A stretch of DNA of 64,000 bases, taken from Zhongshania aquatica. Lineage in GTDB: Bacteria > Pseudomonadota > Gammaproteobacteria > Pseudomonadales > Spongiibacteraceae. The stretch covers positions 151,423 through 215,422 of the forward strand of contig NZ_JANZNQ010000008.1 in NCBI RefSeq assembly GCF_027257955.1. Direction: 5' to 3'. This document shows positions 47,442 through 57,046 of this stretch, in pieces. Both the position numbers and the translations under genes were made by a program. Position 1 is the stretch's first letter. Every line of letters begins with the position of its first letter. The notes under the pieces are model-generated. The model was given only the letters and a program-made list of their open reading frames with translations. It was not told where the DNA came from and searched no databases.

Positions 47442-48484
47442 GTATCATTAGCAGAGAGGGCCGAAGTGTATTGATTCACGATATGTGTCTTCGGGATGGC
47501 ATGCACGCGAAACGCGAGCAGATCTCAGTTGAACAAATGGCGACGGTTGCAAAAGCCTTAGATGATGCGGGTGTTGCATTGCTTCAGGTTTCCCATGGCG
47601 GTGGTCTTGGTGGTAATTCATTGCAACATGGCTTTGCCCTGCACAGCAACGAGGAATACTGGGACGCGGTGGGCGACGTCATCACGCAGGCCACGATGTC
47701 AACACTATTGATTCCTGGACTGGGCACAATGGACGAATTGCGTACCGCATATTCTCACGGCGTGCGCAGCGTTCATGTTGCGACTCATTGCACAGAAGCC
47801 AATACATCACCGCAGCATATTGCCTGTGCTCGGGAACTAGGTATGGATACCACCGGCTTTCTTATGATGGCGCATTTGAACTCACCGCAAGGATTAGCTG
47901 AGCAAGGTAAGCTCATGGAGTCCTACGGAGCCCAAACAGTTTATATCACAGATTCGGCGGGATACATGCTACCTGAAGATGTGGTATCACGGGTTACTGC
48001 GCTTAAAGACGTGCTAGATGACGATACAGAGATTGGATTCCACGGCCATAATAATATGGGCATGTCGATCGCAAACTCAATCGCGGCGATTCAGGCTGGC
48101 GCTACCCGTATCGATGGCTCGGTCGGCGGGCTTGGTGCGGGCGCGGGCAATACACCGATTGAGTCATTTGTCGCAGTTTGTGAGCGCATGGGGCTGGCTA
48201 CTGGCTGCGATCTGTTCAAGCTGATGGATATGGCCGAAGATATTATTTTCCCAATGATGGAACACATTGTTCGGGTAGATCGATCCTCACTAACGATGGG
48301 GTATGCCGGCGTGTACTCGACGTTCCTACTTCATGCCAATCGAATTGGTAAAAAATATGGTATTCCCTCCCGTGACATTTTAGTGGAGTTAGGCCGTAAA
48401 AAAATGATTGGTGGTCAAGAGGATATGATCGAGGACACCGCGCTCACCATGCTCAAAGATCGTGGGCTAAATGTGGCGGTTTAA
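47438..48484 (+). CDS. dmpG: 4-hydroxy-2-oxovalerate aldolase
   Basis: 348 residues, HMGL-like TIM barrel with the metal-site start [11 protein letters not shown], the conserved [13 protein letters not shown] and [13 protein letters not shown]. It splits 4-hydroxy-2-oxovalerate into pyruvate and acetaldehyde, channelled to DmpF. The first motif has Cys where most members have Thr or Ser (DxTLRDG). Confidence 0.95.
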   Translation: MSIISREGRSVLIHDMCLRDGMHAKREQISVEQMATVAKALDDAGVALLQVSHGGGLGGNSLQHGFALHSNEEYWDAVGDVITQATMSTLLIPGLGTMDELRTAYSHGVRSVHVATHCTEANTSPQHIACARELGMDTTGFLMMAHLNSPQGLAEQGKLMESYGAQTVYITDSAGYMLPEDVVSRVTALKDVLDDDTEIGFHGHNNMGMSIANSIAAIQAGATRIDGSVGGLGAGAGNTPIESFVAVCERMGLATGCDLFKLMDMAEDIIFPMMEHIVRVDRSSLTMGYAGVYSTFLLHANRIGKKYGIPSRDILVELGRKKMIGGQEDMIEDTALTMLKDRGLNVAV

Positions 48485-48526
48485 GTAACGTTAAATTTTT
48501 ATAATTAAAAATAGCGGAGAAATAAA

Positions 48527-49453
48527 ATGTCTGTACGTGGAGTTTTAAGATTAGGCGAAATGCAGATCAGAGTCTTAGATATGGCGGCTGCTAAACAACA
48601 TTATGGCACCCGAATGGGGCTACATGAAATGATGACCGATGACGACGGATTAGTGTACTACAAGGCTTGGGCTGAGCAGGATCATCACAGTATTGTTTTA
48701 CGTGAGTCTGACTCTTCAGGCTTAGATCACTTAGCATTCAAAGTGTATAACGACGCAACATTAGATGAGCTCGAAAAGGGAATTATCGATTTTGGGATTG
48801 CGGTGGAAAAAATCGAAGCTGGCATTTATCCAAAGAGCGGCCGCCGACTGAAATTTACCCTGCCCACTGGCCATGAAATGCATTTATATGCTGAGAAAGT
48901 CCAGGTTGGGAACTCAATGGGAACGCTAAATCCTGGTGTTCTTCCTGATGAAGGCATAGTTCGTGGCTTTCGGATTAACGGCTTGGACCATTGTTTCATT
49001 GTGGGGCCTAATGCAAAACAGAATCTAAAACTGTTTACCGAGGTTTTTGATTTTAACTTTACCGAAAGGGTTTGCGACCCAGACGGAAATGAACTCCTTA
49101 TGTTTGTTAGCTGCTCTTCTCGTGCGCATGATATCGCTTTTGGCGAAAATCCAGAACCCGGCCTATTGCATCACGCCTCATTTCGTTTAGAAAACACTCA
49201 AGACCATGTTCATGCTGCGGACCTAATTGGAAAATACAGTATTCCAGTGGAAATGAATGATCGCCACGGTGTGACCCAAGTAAAAACCGTTTACTACTTT
49301 GACCCGTCGGGCAACCGCAATGAAGTTTTTGTTGATGGATATCTTTACTACCCTGACAGCCCGCTATTGACATGGACTATAGACAATCTCGCGCACGCGG
49401 CCTTTTCTCAGTCACTTCGGGTGCCCGAGAGTTTTCTAGGCACGTATACCTAA
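48527..49453 (+). CDS. dmpB: Catechol 2,3-dioxygenase (extradiol)
   Basis: 308 residues, type I extradiol dioxygenase with two vicinal-oxygen-chelate halves. Fe(II) ligands are His155 (GLDHCF), His216 (LLHHASF) and Glu266 (NRNEVFV), matching His153, His214 and Glu265 of XylE. It cleaves catechol to 2-hydroxymuconic semialdehyde. Here it comes after the lower-pathway genes, unlike classical dmp/xyl operons where it precedes them. Confidence 0.95.
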   Translation: MSVRGVLRLGEMQIRVLDMAAAKQHYGTRMGLHEMMTDDDGLVYYKAWAEQDHHSIVLRESDSSGLDHLAFKVYNDATLDELEKGIIDFGIAVEKIEAGIYPKSGRRLKFTLPTGHEMHLYAEKVQVGNSMGTLNPGVLPDEGIVRGFRINGLDHCFIVGPNAKQNLKLFTEVFDFNFTERVCDPDGNELLMFVSCSSRAHDIAFGENPEPGLLHHASFRLENTQDHVHAADLIGKYSIPVEMNDRHGVTQVKTVYYFDPSGNRNEVFVDGYLYYPDSPLLTWTIDNLAHAAFSQSLRVPESFLGTYT

Positions 49454-49479
49454 TTGTTTACAAATCGGAGTCGGCCTTC

Positions 49480-49821
49480 GTGGCGCAAATGAAAAATTGC
49501 GATTTCATTATACGAATTCATGATTCGGAAAAAAAATTCGCTACCCGAAGCGGCACTAGTGTCCTATCAGCGTTAATGCCGACCCATGGCGATGACATTA
49601 CAGCGGGTTGTTATAGCGGTGGCTGTGGCGTCTGCAAGATTCAGGTGCTAAGTGGGCGCTATGCTACCGGCGTGATGAGTAAAGTTCACGTCACCGACGC
49701 GGAAAAAAAAGATGGGTACTGTCTAGCCTGTAAGACAATGCCAGAAAGTGACCTAATTATTCGTCCCTTACGAAAAGTACCACCCAAGATAGGTCACAGA
49801 TTCGGCTACTTGGCTAGATAG
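49480..49821 (+). CDS. dmpQ: 2Fe-2S ferredoxin, catechol dioxygenase-reactivating type
   Basis: 113 residues from a GTG at 49480 (GGAG nine bases before); ATG 49489 is the alternative. Plant-type [2Fe-2S] cysteines in CYSGGCGVC and a fourth in YCLAC. XylT/DmpQ ferredoxins re-reduce the iron of oxidised catechol 2,3-dioxygenase. Directly downstream of that gene (27 bases). It might also serve the Rieske oxygenases, which lack a partner here. Confidence 0.88.
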   Translation: MAQMKNCDFIIRIHDSEKKFATRSGTSVLSALMPTHGDDITAGCYSGGCGVCKIQVLSGRYATGVMSKVHVTDAEKKDGYCLACKTMPESDLIIRPLRKVPPKIGHRFGYLAR

Positions 49822-49861
49822 GTTTAATCACTGACACATTACTAACCATCATGGAAAAATT

Positions 49862-50614
49862 ATGAGTAAACGGGAAATTGCTGTTGTAGTTGGTGCAACA
49901 GGAGATATGGGTAAACATATCGTACGCGGCCTTGTGCAGGCTGGTCTTAAGGTAATTGCAGTCGCCCGGAGCGAGGGCGCCGTAAGCGCGCTGGTGAATG
50001 AAAGTGAATTTATTGTTCCTTGTATATGCGATATCGCCTCGGATGAATCTATAGCAGCAATATCATCAACTATCGATAACGATGTGAGAATGGTAGTTCA
50101 CGGGCCGGGGGTCGCGACGGCAGGTGGGGTGATGGTGGCGCCGACCGATTCAATAAGTGATGCTGTCAATATTAAAGTAGCTGGACTCATGCGCTTAGTA
50201 CGTAGTGTAGATCCTTACTTGGTGAAGGAGTCGCGAATTGTAGCCATCGGTGGTCATTACGGCTTTGAACCCACCGCATACGCCGCAACCGCAGGTGTTG
50301 CAAATGCAGCGCTGGCCAATCTGATTCGTCAGTATTCTTGGGCCTATGGCAGTCGTGGCATCACTGCTCATTTGGTTGCACCCGGCCCGGCCGACACCGA
50401 GCGCTTGATGCGTGTAGCAAGTGCGCGAGCAGAGCGTGAAGGTATTAGCCAAGATCAGGTTATGGCGAATATGAAGTCAGAATCTGCGATCAATAGTTTC
50501 ACGAAATTAGAGGAAGTGGCGTGGGCTGTGAAAATGCTACTCGCACCTGAAGCCAACTCGATGGCCGGTAGTACTTTATTTTTAGACGCCGGTCGCAGAC
50601 GTGGCTTGCCTTGA
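49862..50614 (+). CDS. SDR-family protein with incomplete catalytic residues
   Basis: 250 residues with the short-chain dehydrogenase fold: cofactor loop VVVGATGDMGKHI, NAD-region GPGVATAG and the C-terminal MLLAPEANSMAGSTLFLDAG. The catalytic Ser (in AIGGHYGF) is replaced, and the Tyr-x-x-x-Lys motif reads YAATA, so Lys is lost. It may be a non-enzymatic or unusual member. It sits inside the meta operon 40 bases after the ferredoxin gene and before a tautomerase-like gene. Confidence 0.8.
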   Translation: MSKREIAVVVGATGDMGKHIVRGLVQAGLKVIAVARSEGAVSALVNESEFIVPCICDIASDESIAAISSTIDNDVRMVVHGPGVATAGGVMVAPTDSISDAVNIKVAGLMRLVRSVDPYLVKESRIVAIGGHYGFEPTAYAATAGVANAALANLIRQYSWAYGSRGITAHLVAPGPADTERLMRVASARAEREGISQDQVMANMKSESAINSFTKLEEVAWAVKMLLAPEANSMAGSTLFLDAGRRRGLP

Positions 50615-50643
50615 AATAACGAAAACTAGATGAGGTTCAAAAG

Positions 50644-51066
50644 ATGCCAGTCGTTCATTTTCATATATCTGACGAATACACTAAAACACAGTGTGAAGAG
50701 CTTTCCTCTAAAGCGAGCTTACTTTACAGCGACATTTTGAGCTCGCCGATAGAGCGAGTTAGAGTATTTATTAATCAGTACCCCGCGCATGGCATGTCCG
50801 TCGCAGGAAATCCTAGGAGCCTAGGAGGACAATCCGCAAGCTATTTTGATTTCATTGTCCTTGAAGGGCGCCCCTTAGATCAATGCCACGCATTGCTCGA
50901 TGGGTTTACATCTCTTGTTGCTGACATTTTGGGTGAAGAGAAGTCGCTTGTAAGGGGTTCATGCCGACCAGTCCCTCCTCAGTATTGGGGTATTGGTGGA
51001 ACGGCAGCAAGTGCAGTGAGAACGTCGGAAATAAATGACAGGAAGTTAACCGCTAATAAAGTGTGA
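50644..51066 (+). CDS. Fused 4-oxalocrotonate tautomerase-like protein
   Basis: 140 residues. Pro1 after the start Met, and two tautomerase-like halves. The first half ends in RVRVFINQ. The second has VLEGRPLDQCHALLDGFTSLVADILG and PPQYWGIGG. Fused two-repeat 4-OT proteins include cis-CaaD-type enzymes. It may isomerise a substituted ring-fission product or be a dehalogenase-like relative. Last gene of the operon, 29 bases after the SDR gene. Confidence 0.78.
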   Translation: MPVVHFHISDEYTKTQCEELSSKASLLYSDILSSPIERVRVFINQYPAHGMSVAGNPRSLGGQSASYFDFIVLEGRPLDQCHALLDGFTSLVADILGEEKSLVRGSCRPVPPQYWGIGGTAASAVRTSEINDRKLTANKV

Positions 51067-51518
51067 AAATCAAAAATTTCATATTTATGAAAGAGACTTA
51101 CGATTATGCACACGCTTATTAAAATGTCACTATATCACCCTGAAGAATATAGTCACCAAGGTAGTAGAATCGTGGCGATTAATTGCCTAACACTGCTGAT
51201 ATTACAGAAAATATTTTCCTAAAATCTCTTGTTATTTCATTGCGTCATTAACATGACGCCCAATCTTGGGGTCGATGGATAGGCTTGACAGAAATGAGTT
51301 TATTGATGTGGATGGCAGATTATAGTGTCGCTATCAAGATATAATAAGACCGAATATGTTAACGACATTTTGGTATATTGACTTACTGTAGTTGAACGCA
51401 AATGGTTATGCTGTGATCAATTTTTTAACTCTGAATTTCAATAAACGATATCTAGGGAGGATTATTCACGATTTTTTCTTCATAAACTAAAACGTTTAGT
51501 GCACTTGGTATACTAATA
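51067..51518. other. 452-base gap with one palindrome
   Basis: AT-rich and without a supported gene. A 38-codon frame from 51106 lacks a ribosome site. The perfect dyad at 51242-51259 is described separately. The promoter of the AraC-family gene must lie here. Confidence 0.45.
51242..51259. promoter_or_regulatory. Perfect palindrome upstream of the AraC-family gene
   Basis: GCGTCATTAACATGACGC, 7-base arms around TAAC, about 260 bases before the gene start. No T-run follows, so an operator is more likely than a terminator. Unknown protein. Confidence 0.4.
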
Positions 51519-52454
51519 ATGAATGACGTTAATTACTTTACTACACGGAATATTATTCCATCTAATCGCTTAGACGCGTGGAATAATTTGGTGGGCGAGC
51601 GGTTAGGAAACTGTGTTATTGATGCTCGGAAAGAATTTGTTGCCTCATTTACATCACGAAGTTTCGGCACATCTTCTCTATCTATCGTCGAGGGCGATGC
51701 AGCAACGTTGAGCACATCTATTACAGCGAACTCTAAAAGCACGAATAAATTTCGGTTTCTACTAGTACATACCAAGAAATGTCGAGCAAAGTATACATTC
51801 TACAGAAACTCAAATATTGTTGATGATGATAGCTTTGTATTGGTGGATCTTACAAAGCCATTTTCTTGCGACATACCAACCGACAATAAATATATATCTA
51901 TGATTTGTATTCGTGAGGAGGATATGTTCACTTGTAGTTCGCTGCTAGAGCAAGCCGTGGGCAGAAAAATAAACCTCCAAGTGGGTAGCGGTAATGTTTT
52001 AAAGTGTTTAGTAGAACGCATTTGGCATGGGGATGATATTTCCCCCGAAAGAGGCGGACGATTATTATTGGATATGGTCGATTTGGCGCTGTATGATGCG
52101 GTCAAATCTTCGAAGGAAGATATTAACAATCGAACGCGCTTCTCCTTTGACGTTATCAGTTATATAAAAAACAATCTAAATGATCCCTATTTATCTACTT
52201 CAAGCATTGCCAATCATTGCGGTGTTAGTCAACGTTGCATACAACTAGTTTTCTCTGACATGCGCACAACACCGACACAATTTATTCGAACGTTAAGACT
52301 AAATGCAATTGCCTCTACGTTAGCCATCTCCAATCAATCAATTTCGGATATTATCTATGGAATTGGATATAGCGACTACAGTCAATTTTGTCGCTCATTT
52401 AAGGAGAAGTTTGGTGTTTCTGCGTCTCAATATAGAAGACAACTTAGACGTTGA
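51519..52454 (+). CDS. AraC-family transcriptional regulator
   Basis: 311 residues. The C-terminal 100 residues hold two helix-turn-helix motifs (LSTSSIANHCGVSQRCIQLVF and the ISDIIYGIGYSDYSQFCRSFKEKFG signature). The N-terminal half resembles the AraC_binding_2 (FeaR/XylS-like) sensor, with no known ligand. It lies upstream of the sulfatase and TonB receptor genes in the same direction and may control them or the meta operon. Confidence 0.88.
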   Translation: MNDVNYFTTRNIIPSNRLDAWNNLVGERLGNCVIDARKEFVASFTSRSFGTSSLSIVEGDAATLSTSITANSKSTNKFRFLLVHTKKCRAKYTFYRNSNIVDDDSFVLVDLTKPFSCDIPTDNKYISMICIREEDMFTCSSLLEQAVGRKINLQVGSGNVLKCLVERIWHGDDISPERGGRLLLDMVDLALYDAVKSSKEDINNRTRFSFDVISYIKNNLNDPYLSTSSIANHCGVSQRCIQLVFSDMRTTPTQFIRTLRLNAIASTLAISNQSISDIIYGIGYSDYSQFCRSFKEKFGVSASQYRRQLRR

Positions 52455-52660
52455 TCTTGTTCAATAATTAACCGCGAGCGAACAATGGCTTCGCTAACCA
52501 CAGTGAAAGCAGACATCAAATTATAGGACGTTAACTGTCTGGACTATTTTCTCTAACATTCGCTAATAGCCATATTGAGTTCGCATATTACCAAGACTAC
52601 GGTACGATATTTTAGTTTAATCCCCTGAGTAATTAGAACTATAAAGAAAGGGGACTATCA

Positions 52661-54049
52661 ATGTCACGAGGTATAAAGCGTCGTACTTTTCTGGAATTTG
52701 CTGCGGCGGCTACCGGAGCATTTTATTTCAAAAACTCCTTTGCATCAGCTAAGGATTCTCGTCCTAATATTATTTATATTTTGGCGGATGATATGGGGTT
52801 TGCCGACCTAGGGTGTTACGGATCAAAAAGCATCCAAACTCCGAATATTGATAAATTGTCGAAGGAAGGTCTAAAGCTATCGCAAGCCTACGCCAATTCC
52901 AGCGTTTGCTCCCCAAGCCGACTAGCTTTAATCACAGGGCGATATCCTGGACGGCTTGCTGCCGGTTTAGATGAGCCCATCGCGCTGAATCATATCGGGC
53001 TGAGCCCGTCTCATCCAACACTACCCTCTCTTCTCAACAACGCGGGATATCGTACGACCTTAGTTGGAAAATGGCATTTAGGCGAATTACCCGAATATAG
53101 CCCACTGAAATCAGGCTATGAACATTTTTACGGAATACATGCTGGTGGTACCGACTACTTTAATCACCGACTCACATTACTTGGTAAGGAACTTGGTCAG
53201 CTATATCGTAATGATAAGCCATCGCAAGAAATCGGCTACTTGACAACGCTTTTGGAGCAGTACGCATCAAATGAGCTTGACGAGGCGGTGCAAGACTCTC
53301 GTCCGTTTTTGATGAGCTTGCATTTTACTGCTCCGCATTGGCCTTGGGAGGGACCAGAAGATCACGCTATAGCTAAAACCATTAGTAATCCGCAGCATTT
53401 TGACGGCGGCAATTTAAAGACCTACGCTGCTATGGTTGAAAGTATGGATCAATCTATAGGTAGGCTTCTAGAAAAACTAAAACAACTCAATCTATCAGAT
53501 AATACTATCGTCATTTTTTCAAGCGATAACGGTGGCGAACGGTTTTCCGATACCTGGCCTTTAATCGGAATGAAAGGCGAGCTACTTGAAGGTGGTATTC
53601 GCGTTCCCCTCTTAGTCAGATGGCCAAGTCAAATTGCAGCTCACTCTGAATCCGATCAAGTTATCAGCCTAATGGATTTGATGCCCACTCTCCTCCACGC
53701 TGCGTCTGTATCTCCGGATAGTAACTATCCTAGTGATGGTGAAAATTTGCTCAATGTGATTTTGGGGAAAGAACCTATTAAGCCTAGGACGCTATTCTGG
53801 AGGCACAATGCCAACAATCAACTTGCGATGCGCGATGGAGACTGGAAGTACCTAACTATCGGTGGCAACGAATTCCTTTTCAACTTGGGGGAAGATGAAA
53901 GGGAAAGAGCAAACCTGAGCAAACGGTTTCCAGCGCGATTTCAGAACATGAAGAAGCAAGCAGAGCACTGGGCTAATTCCATGCTCCCCTATACAAAAAA
54001 AAATTACAGTCAATCAATTGACGGATCCAATTACGCTGATCACTACTAA
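52661..54049 (+). CDS. Tat-exported sulfatase (arylsulfatase family)
   Basis: 462 residues. Twin-arginine signal KRRTFLEFAAAATGAF. The sulfatase signature C-S-P-S-R starts at Cys83, the residue turned into formylglycine; metal ligands are Asp43/Asp44 (ILADDMG). GKWHLGE and FSSDNGGE also match. It hydrolyses sulfate esters in the periplasm. No maturase gene is adjacent, so a formylglycine-generating enzyme must be elsewhere. Followed by a TonB receptor 56 bases later. Confidence 0.92.
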   Translation: MSRGIKRRTFLEFAAAATGAFYFKNSFASAKDSRPNIIYILADDMGFADLGCYGSKSIQTPNIDKLSKEGLKLSQAYANSSVCSPSRLALITGRYPGRLAAGLDEPIALNHIGLSPSHPTLPSLLNNAGYRTTLVGKWHLGELPEYSPLKSGYEHFYGIHAGGTDYFNHRLTLLGKELGQLYRNDKPSQEIGYLTTLLEQYASNELDEAVQDSRPFLMSLHFTAPHWPWEGPEDHAIAKTISNPQHFDGGNLKTYAAMVESMDQSIGRLLEKLKQLNLSDNTIVIFSSDNGGERFSDTWPLIGMKGELLEGGIRVPLLVRWPSQIAAHSESDQVISLMDLMPTLLHAASVSPDSNYPSDGENLLNVILGKEPIKPRTLFWRHNANNQLAMRDGDWKYLTIGGNEFLFNLGEDERERANLSKRFPARFQNMKKQAEHWANSMLPYTKKNYSQSIDGSNYADHY

Positions 54050-54105
54050 ATATTTTAGTAAATATGTAGATAAATAATTTTATATTTTTTAGGAGATAAT
54101 AAAAA

Positions 54106-56319
54106 ATGAATTTTAAGAGAAGTATATTTATATGCGTTATTGGCATAATTACCCATAAATCTGTTTTCGCTGCAACTCTAGAAGAGGTGATAGTGACTGC
54201 ACAAAAGAGATCAGAATCATTACAAGAAGTTCCTATTGCGGTACAGGCATTAGGTGGTGAGGCTCTTGACGAGGCTGGAATAGGAGACACCCTTGACCTA
54301 CAACTAGTAACTCCCGGATTTGTGGTATCTACTACCGGACCAGCATCCCAAATGTATTTGCGCGGTATAGGCAATCGACTGGCGCTGGCGGGGCTAGATC
54401 CTAGTGTCGCAATTTATATGGATGATCAATATATCGGCGTTGCCCAAGCTGGACTTTTTGAGTTCGCAGATGTTGAGCGAATTGAAGTATTGAAGGGCCC
54501 ACAGGGTACGCTTTATGGTCGGAATGCATCAGGCGGTGCAATTCGAATTGTGACCAAGGGAGTTGACGACGAACTGAATGGAAAACTTAGTGCTACGCTA
54601 GGAAACTATAATACTCGCAAGTTTTCCGGAACCGTTAGCGTACCATTATCTGATTCCTTTGGTGTTCGTCTATCTGCGCTGACTAGCGGGCGTGACGGCT
54701 ACGCTGACAACATTTCAACAGAGGGCCTGAGTGAACTAGATGACGGTGATTTTAGTGCGTATCGAGTAAAAGCAGCGTGGCGGATTACTGATACTATAGA
54801 TACGACGTTAAGTTTAGGCATGACAGACCAAGATGACACGAACTCTTCTGATCTAATCGTATTAGGGCCGCCTGAATATAGTCTTGGGCTATCTCTTGGT
54901 GGAGTAACCGGAACCTCTCAAGGGAAAGTGGGGACGTCAATTAGTGATAAAACAAAAACCGAAACTAGCGACGCGGCCTTACGAATTAATATTAGTGGTG
55001 AAACAGTAGACTTCTCCTCGATTACGACCTATTGGGATTTTGAGCAGAATGGTTCATTAGAGCTGGACGGAACGAGTGCACGGGCGTTAGAGTTTTTTGG
55101 CATTCCACAGGAGACGGAAAGTTTCTCGCAAGAACTTCAATGGCTATCCATTATGAATGAGAGCTGGGATTGGGTAGCTGGGCTTTACTATTATGAGCAA
55201 GAGAGTTCATTTGAGGGCTTAGTTGACCGCAGCGACACAGCCGCCGTTGCGGGGGGCCCTTCATACGTATCGCAAGGCTATCAGAATGCGGAAACGCTAG
55301 CCTATGCTGCCTTTGGCCAGACAACCTACCATCTAGATGATAGCTGGTCATTAACATTAGGCGGCCGCTACAACTATGAGGAGAAGAAGGCTATTGTACG
55401 AAAATCTAAATATGTTGCAGTGACAGTTACTCCTGAATATTCCGATAAACAGGACTGGACCGAATTCACCCCCAAAGCAACCTTACAATACACACTTGAG
55501 GATGAAGGTATGGTTTATTTCACCTTTGCCCGTGGCTTTAAGAGCGGTGGATATAATTATACGGCAAGTACTATTAATCCAATTACCGGTGAGCCAGAGC
55601 CCCCAGTCGATCCCGAGCTTTTGGATATGTACGAGTTTGGCTGGAAAACTGAGCTTATGGATAACCGTTTTCGTTTAAATGGTAGCCTTTATTATTACGA
55701 TTATCAGGATTTGCAAGTAACGGCAAATACGACAGACCCCAGCTCAGGCGTGCAGGCAAATATTACGCGAAATGCCGCCAATGCGGAGGTGTTAGGATTG
55801 GATCTGGAATTCACTTTACTCGTGGGGGAGTACTGGACACTAAATGGTGCGTTTAATTTTATGGATTCCGAGTATCAAGATTTTATCGCCTCCGCACAGA
55901 TGTATAATGGCGTACTCAACAACAATTCTGATCCCGGAATGTCTGCAGTAGCTTACGATGCATCTGGACATGAGCTACTTAGAGCACCGGATTTTTCAGG
56001 CTACATGACTATTAGTTACGATATTCCAGTTAGCTCGGGTAGAGCGCCTGTTTCAGTTACCTATTCCTATAAAAGTTCGTATAAATACGATTTTATTGCA
56101 GACACTTCTACAAGCGCCCTAGAACAGGATGCGTACGGTATTTTGAACGCTAGGGCAAGTTACTACACTTCAGATGATAAATGGCAATTTACGATTTGGG
56201 GTAAGAATTTGTTGGATGAAGATAATTACTATGACGATATAAATGCTAACCCAGCAGGTATTCGTGGATCGGTAGGTGCACCAATAACCTACGGAATTGA
56301 ATTAGGTTATCACTTCTAA
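54106..56319 (+). CDS. TonB-dependent outer-membrane receptor
   Basis: 737 residues. Signal peptide (ICVIGIITHKSVFA), TonB-box-like LEEVIVTAQKRSE, plug with EVPIAVQALGGEAL, VLKGPQGTLYGRNASGGAIRI, and a beta-barrel ending in Phe (LGYHF). It belongs to the same broad group as the receptor at 40363. It is coupled to the sulfatase gene, suggesting uptake of a sulfated or aryl substrate. AGGAGAT precedes the ATG; a terminator follows. Confidence 0.92.
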   Translation: MNFKRSIFICVIGIITHKSVFAATLEEVIVTAQKRSESLQEVPIAVQALGGEALDEAGIGDTLDLQLVTPGFVVSTTGPASQMYLRGIGNRLALAGLDPSVAIYMDDQYIGVAQAGLFEFADVERIEVLKGPQGTLYGRNASGGAIRIVTKGVDDELNGKLSATLGNYNTRKFSGTVSVPLSDSFGVRLSALTSGRDGYADNISTEGLSELDDGDFSAYRVKAAWRITDTIDTTLSLGMTDQDDTNSSDLIVLGPPEYSLGLSLGGVTGTSQGKVGTSISDKTKTETSDAALRINISGETVDFSSITTYWDFEQNGSLELDGTSARALEFFGIPQETESFSQELQWLSIMNESWDWVAGLYYYEQESSFEGLVDRSDTAAVAGGPSYVSQGYQNAETLAYAAFGQTTYHLDDSWSLTLGGRYNYEEKKAIVRKSKYVAVTVTPEYSDKQDWTEFTPKATLQYTLEDEGMVYFTFARGFKSGGYNYTASTINPITGEPEPPVDPELLDMYEFGWKTELMDNRFRLNGSLYYYDYQDLQVTANTTDPSSGVQANITRNAANAEVLGLDLEFTLLVGEYWTLNGAFNFMDSEYQDFIASAQMYNGVLNNNSDPGMSAVAYDASGHELLRAPDFSGYMTISYDIPVSSGRAPVSVTYSYKSSYKYDFIADTSTSALEQDAYGILNARASYYTSDDKWQFTIWGKNLLDEDNYYDDINANPAGIRGSVGAPITYGIELGYHF

Positions 56320-56342
56320 AGAATTCGGTCTCAGCTAGACTT

Positions 56343-56366
56343 GGGCTCTTTATGAGCCCTTTTTTA
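56343..56366 (+). terminator. Intrinsic terminator after the second TonB receptor gene
   Basis: GGGCTC, 5-base loop, GAGCCC, then six T residues, 24 bases after the stop. A textbook rho-independent terminator. Confidence 0.85.
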
Positions 56367-56876
56367 CTTCCCCCGCCCCGCACTGAAATTGGTTTACACC
56401 TGCGAGTCCCATTTAGGAGATTACCACCGAAAATTCTCACTATTGAGAAAAGCGCTCAGCGTAACTGATGCGTATAGCAATTGATAATCACACTTAGATC
56501 ACGAAAATCGGAGATTCAAACGAAACTTATCACACTGTATAAAAATGTGATCCCGAAAGGTCACAAAAGCCCTGTGACAGAACTGATTAGTATTTCTTAG
56601 AAGTAGAAAATAAAGACACTGACTAGTTCACTTTCTGAATAGCAAAACATGACTCCGCGCCAACCTAAGCTAAGCAACCGCTCTTCTCTATTCTGCAAAC
56701 GCCCCCGAGATGACGAAACGTTTCAGCTCGAATCAAATGACGACCAAGATTGAATACACTTGAAATCGCCGCATAATCCCTCAAAAATTGTAGAGTCTGC
56801 TAGATGGACTTAAACTCCGGCATACGCCGCCCTTCATGCTAGTCGATTCACGCGATTGATCGGCGCGGAAACTCTC
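56367..56876. other. 510-base spacer, nothing recognised
   Basis: No gene, repeat or regulatory signal that I can support. It separates the sulfatase/receptor module from the transposase remnant. Confidence 0.4.
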
Positions 56877-57045
56877 TTAAGTACGGCGGAGCTGGGCGCG
56901 CAACTTAAGGACTTCAGCTCTGGCTTCTCGAAGCTCATTGGCGTGGACTTCTGATTGACCCGGTTTGACAGCGTTAACCCACTTATAAAGGCTGTGGGCA
57001 GAGCACCCTAAACGCTCTACTACTTCGGCGACAGAATAGCGCTAA
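56877..57045 (-). mobile_element. IS3-family transposase OrfA remnant
   Basis: Minus-strand frame of about 55 codons ending in a stop at 56877. It encodes the typical OrfA stretch: YSVAEVVERLGCSAHSLYKWV followed by ANELREARAEVLKLRAQLRRT. An in-frame stop and a break near 57043 cut its N-terminus, and no OrfB or second IS end is present. A decayed insertion sequence. Confidence 0.75.
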
Positions 57046-57046
57046 G

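Noticed and set aside
51106..51222. 38-codon ORF downstream of the fused tautomerase gene
   Set aside because: No ribosome site, no recognisable sequence; probably chance.
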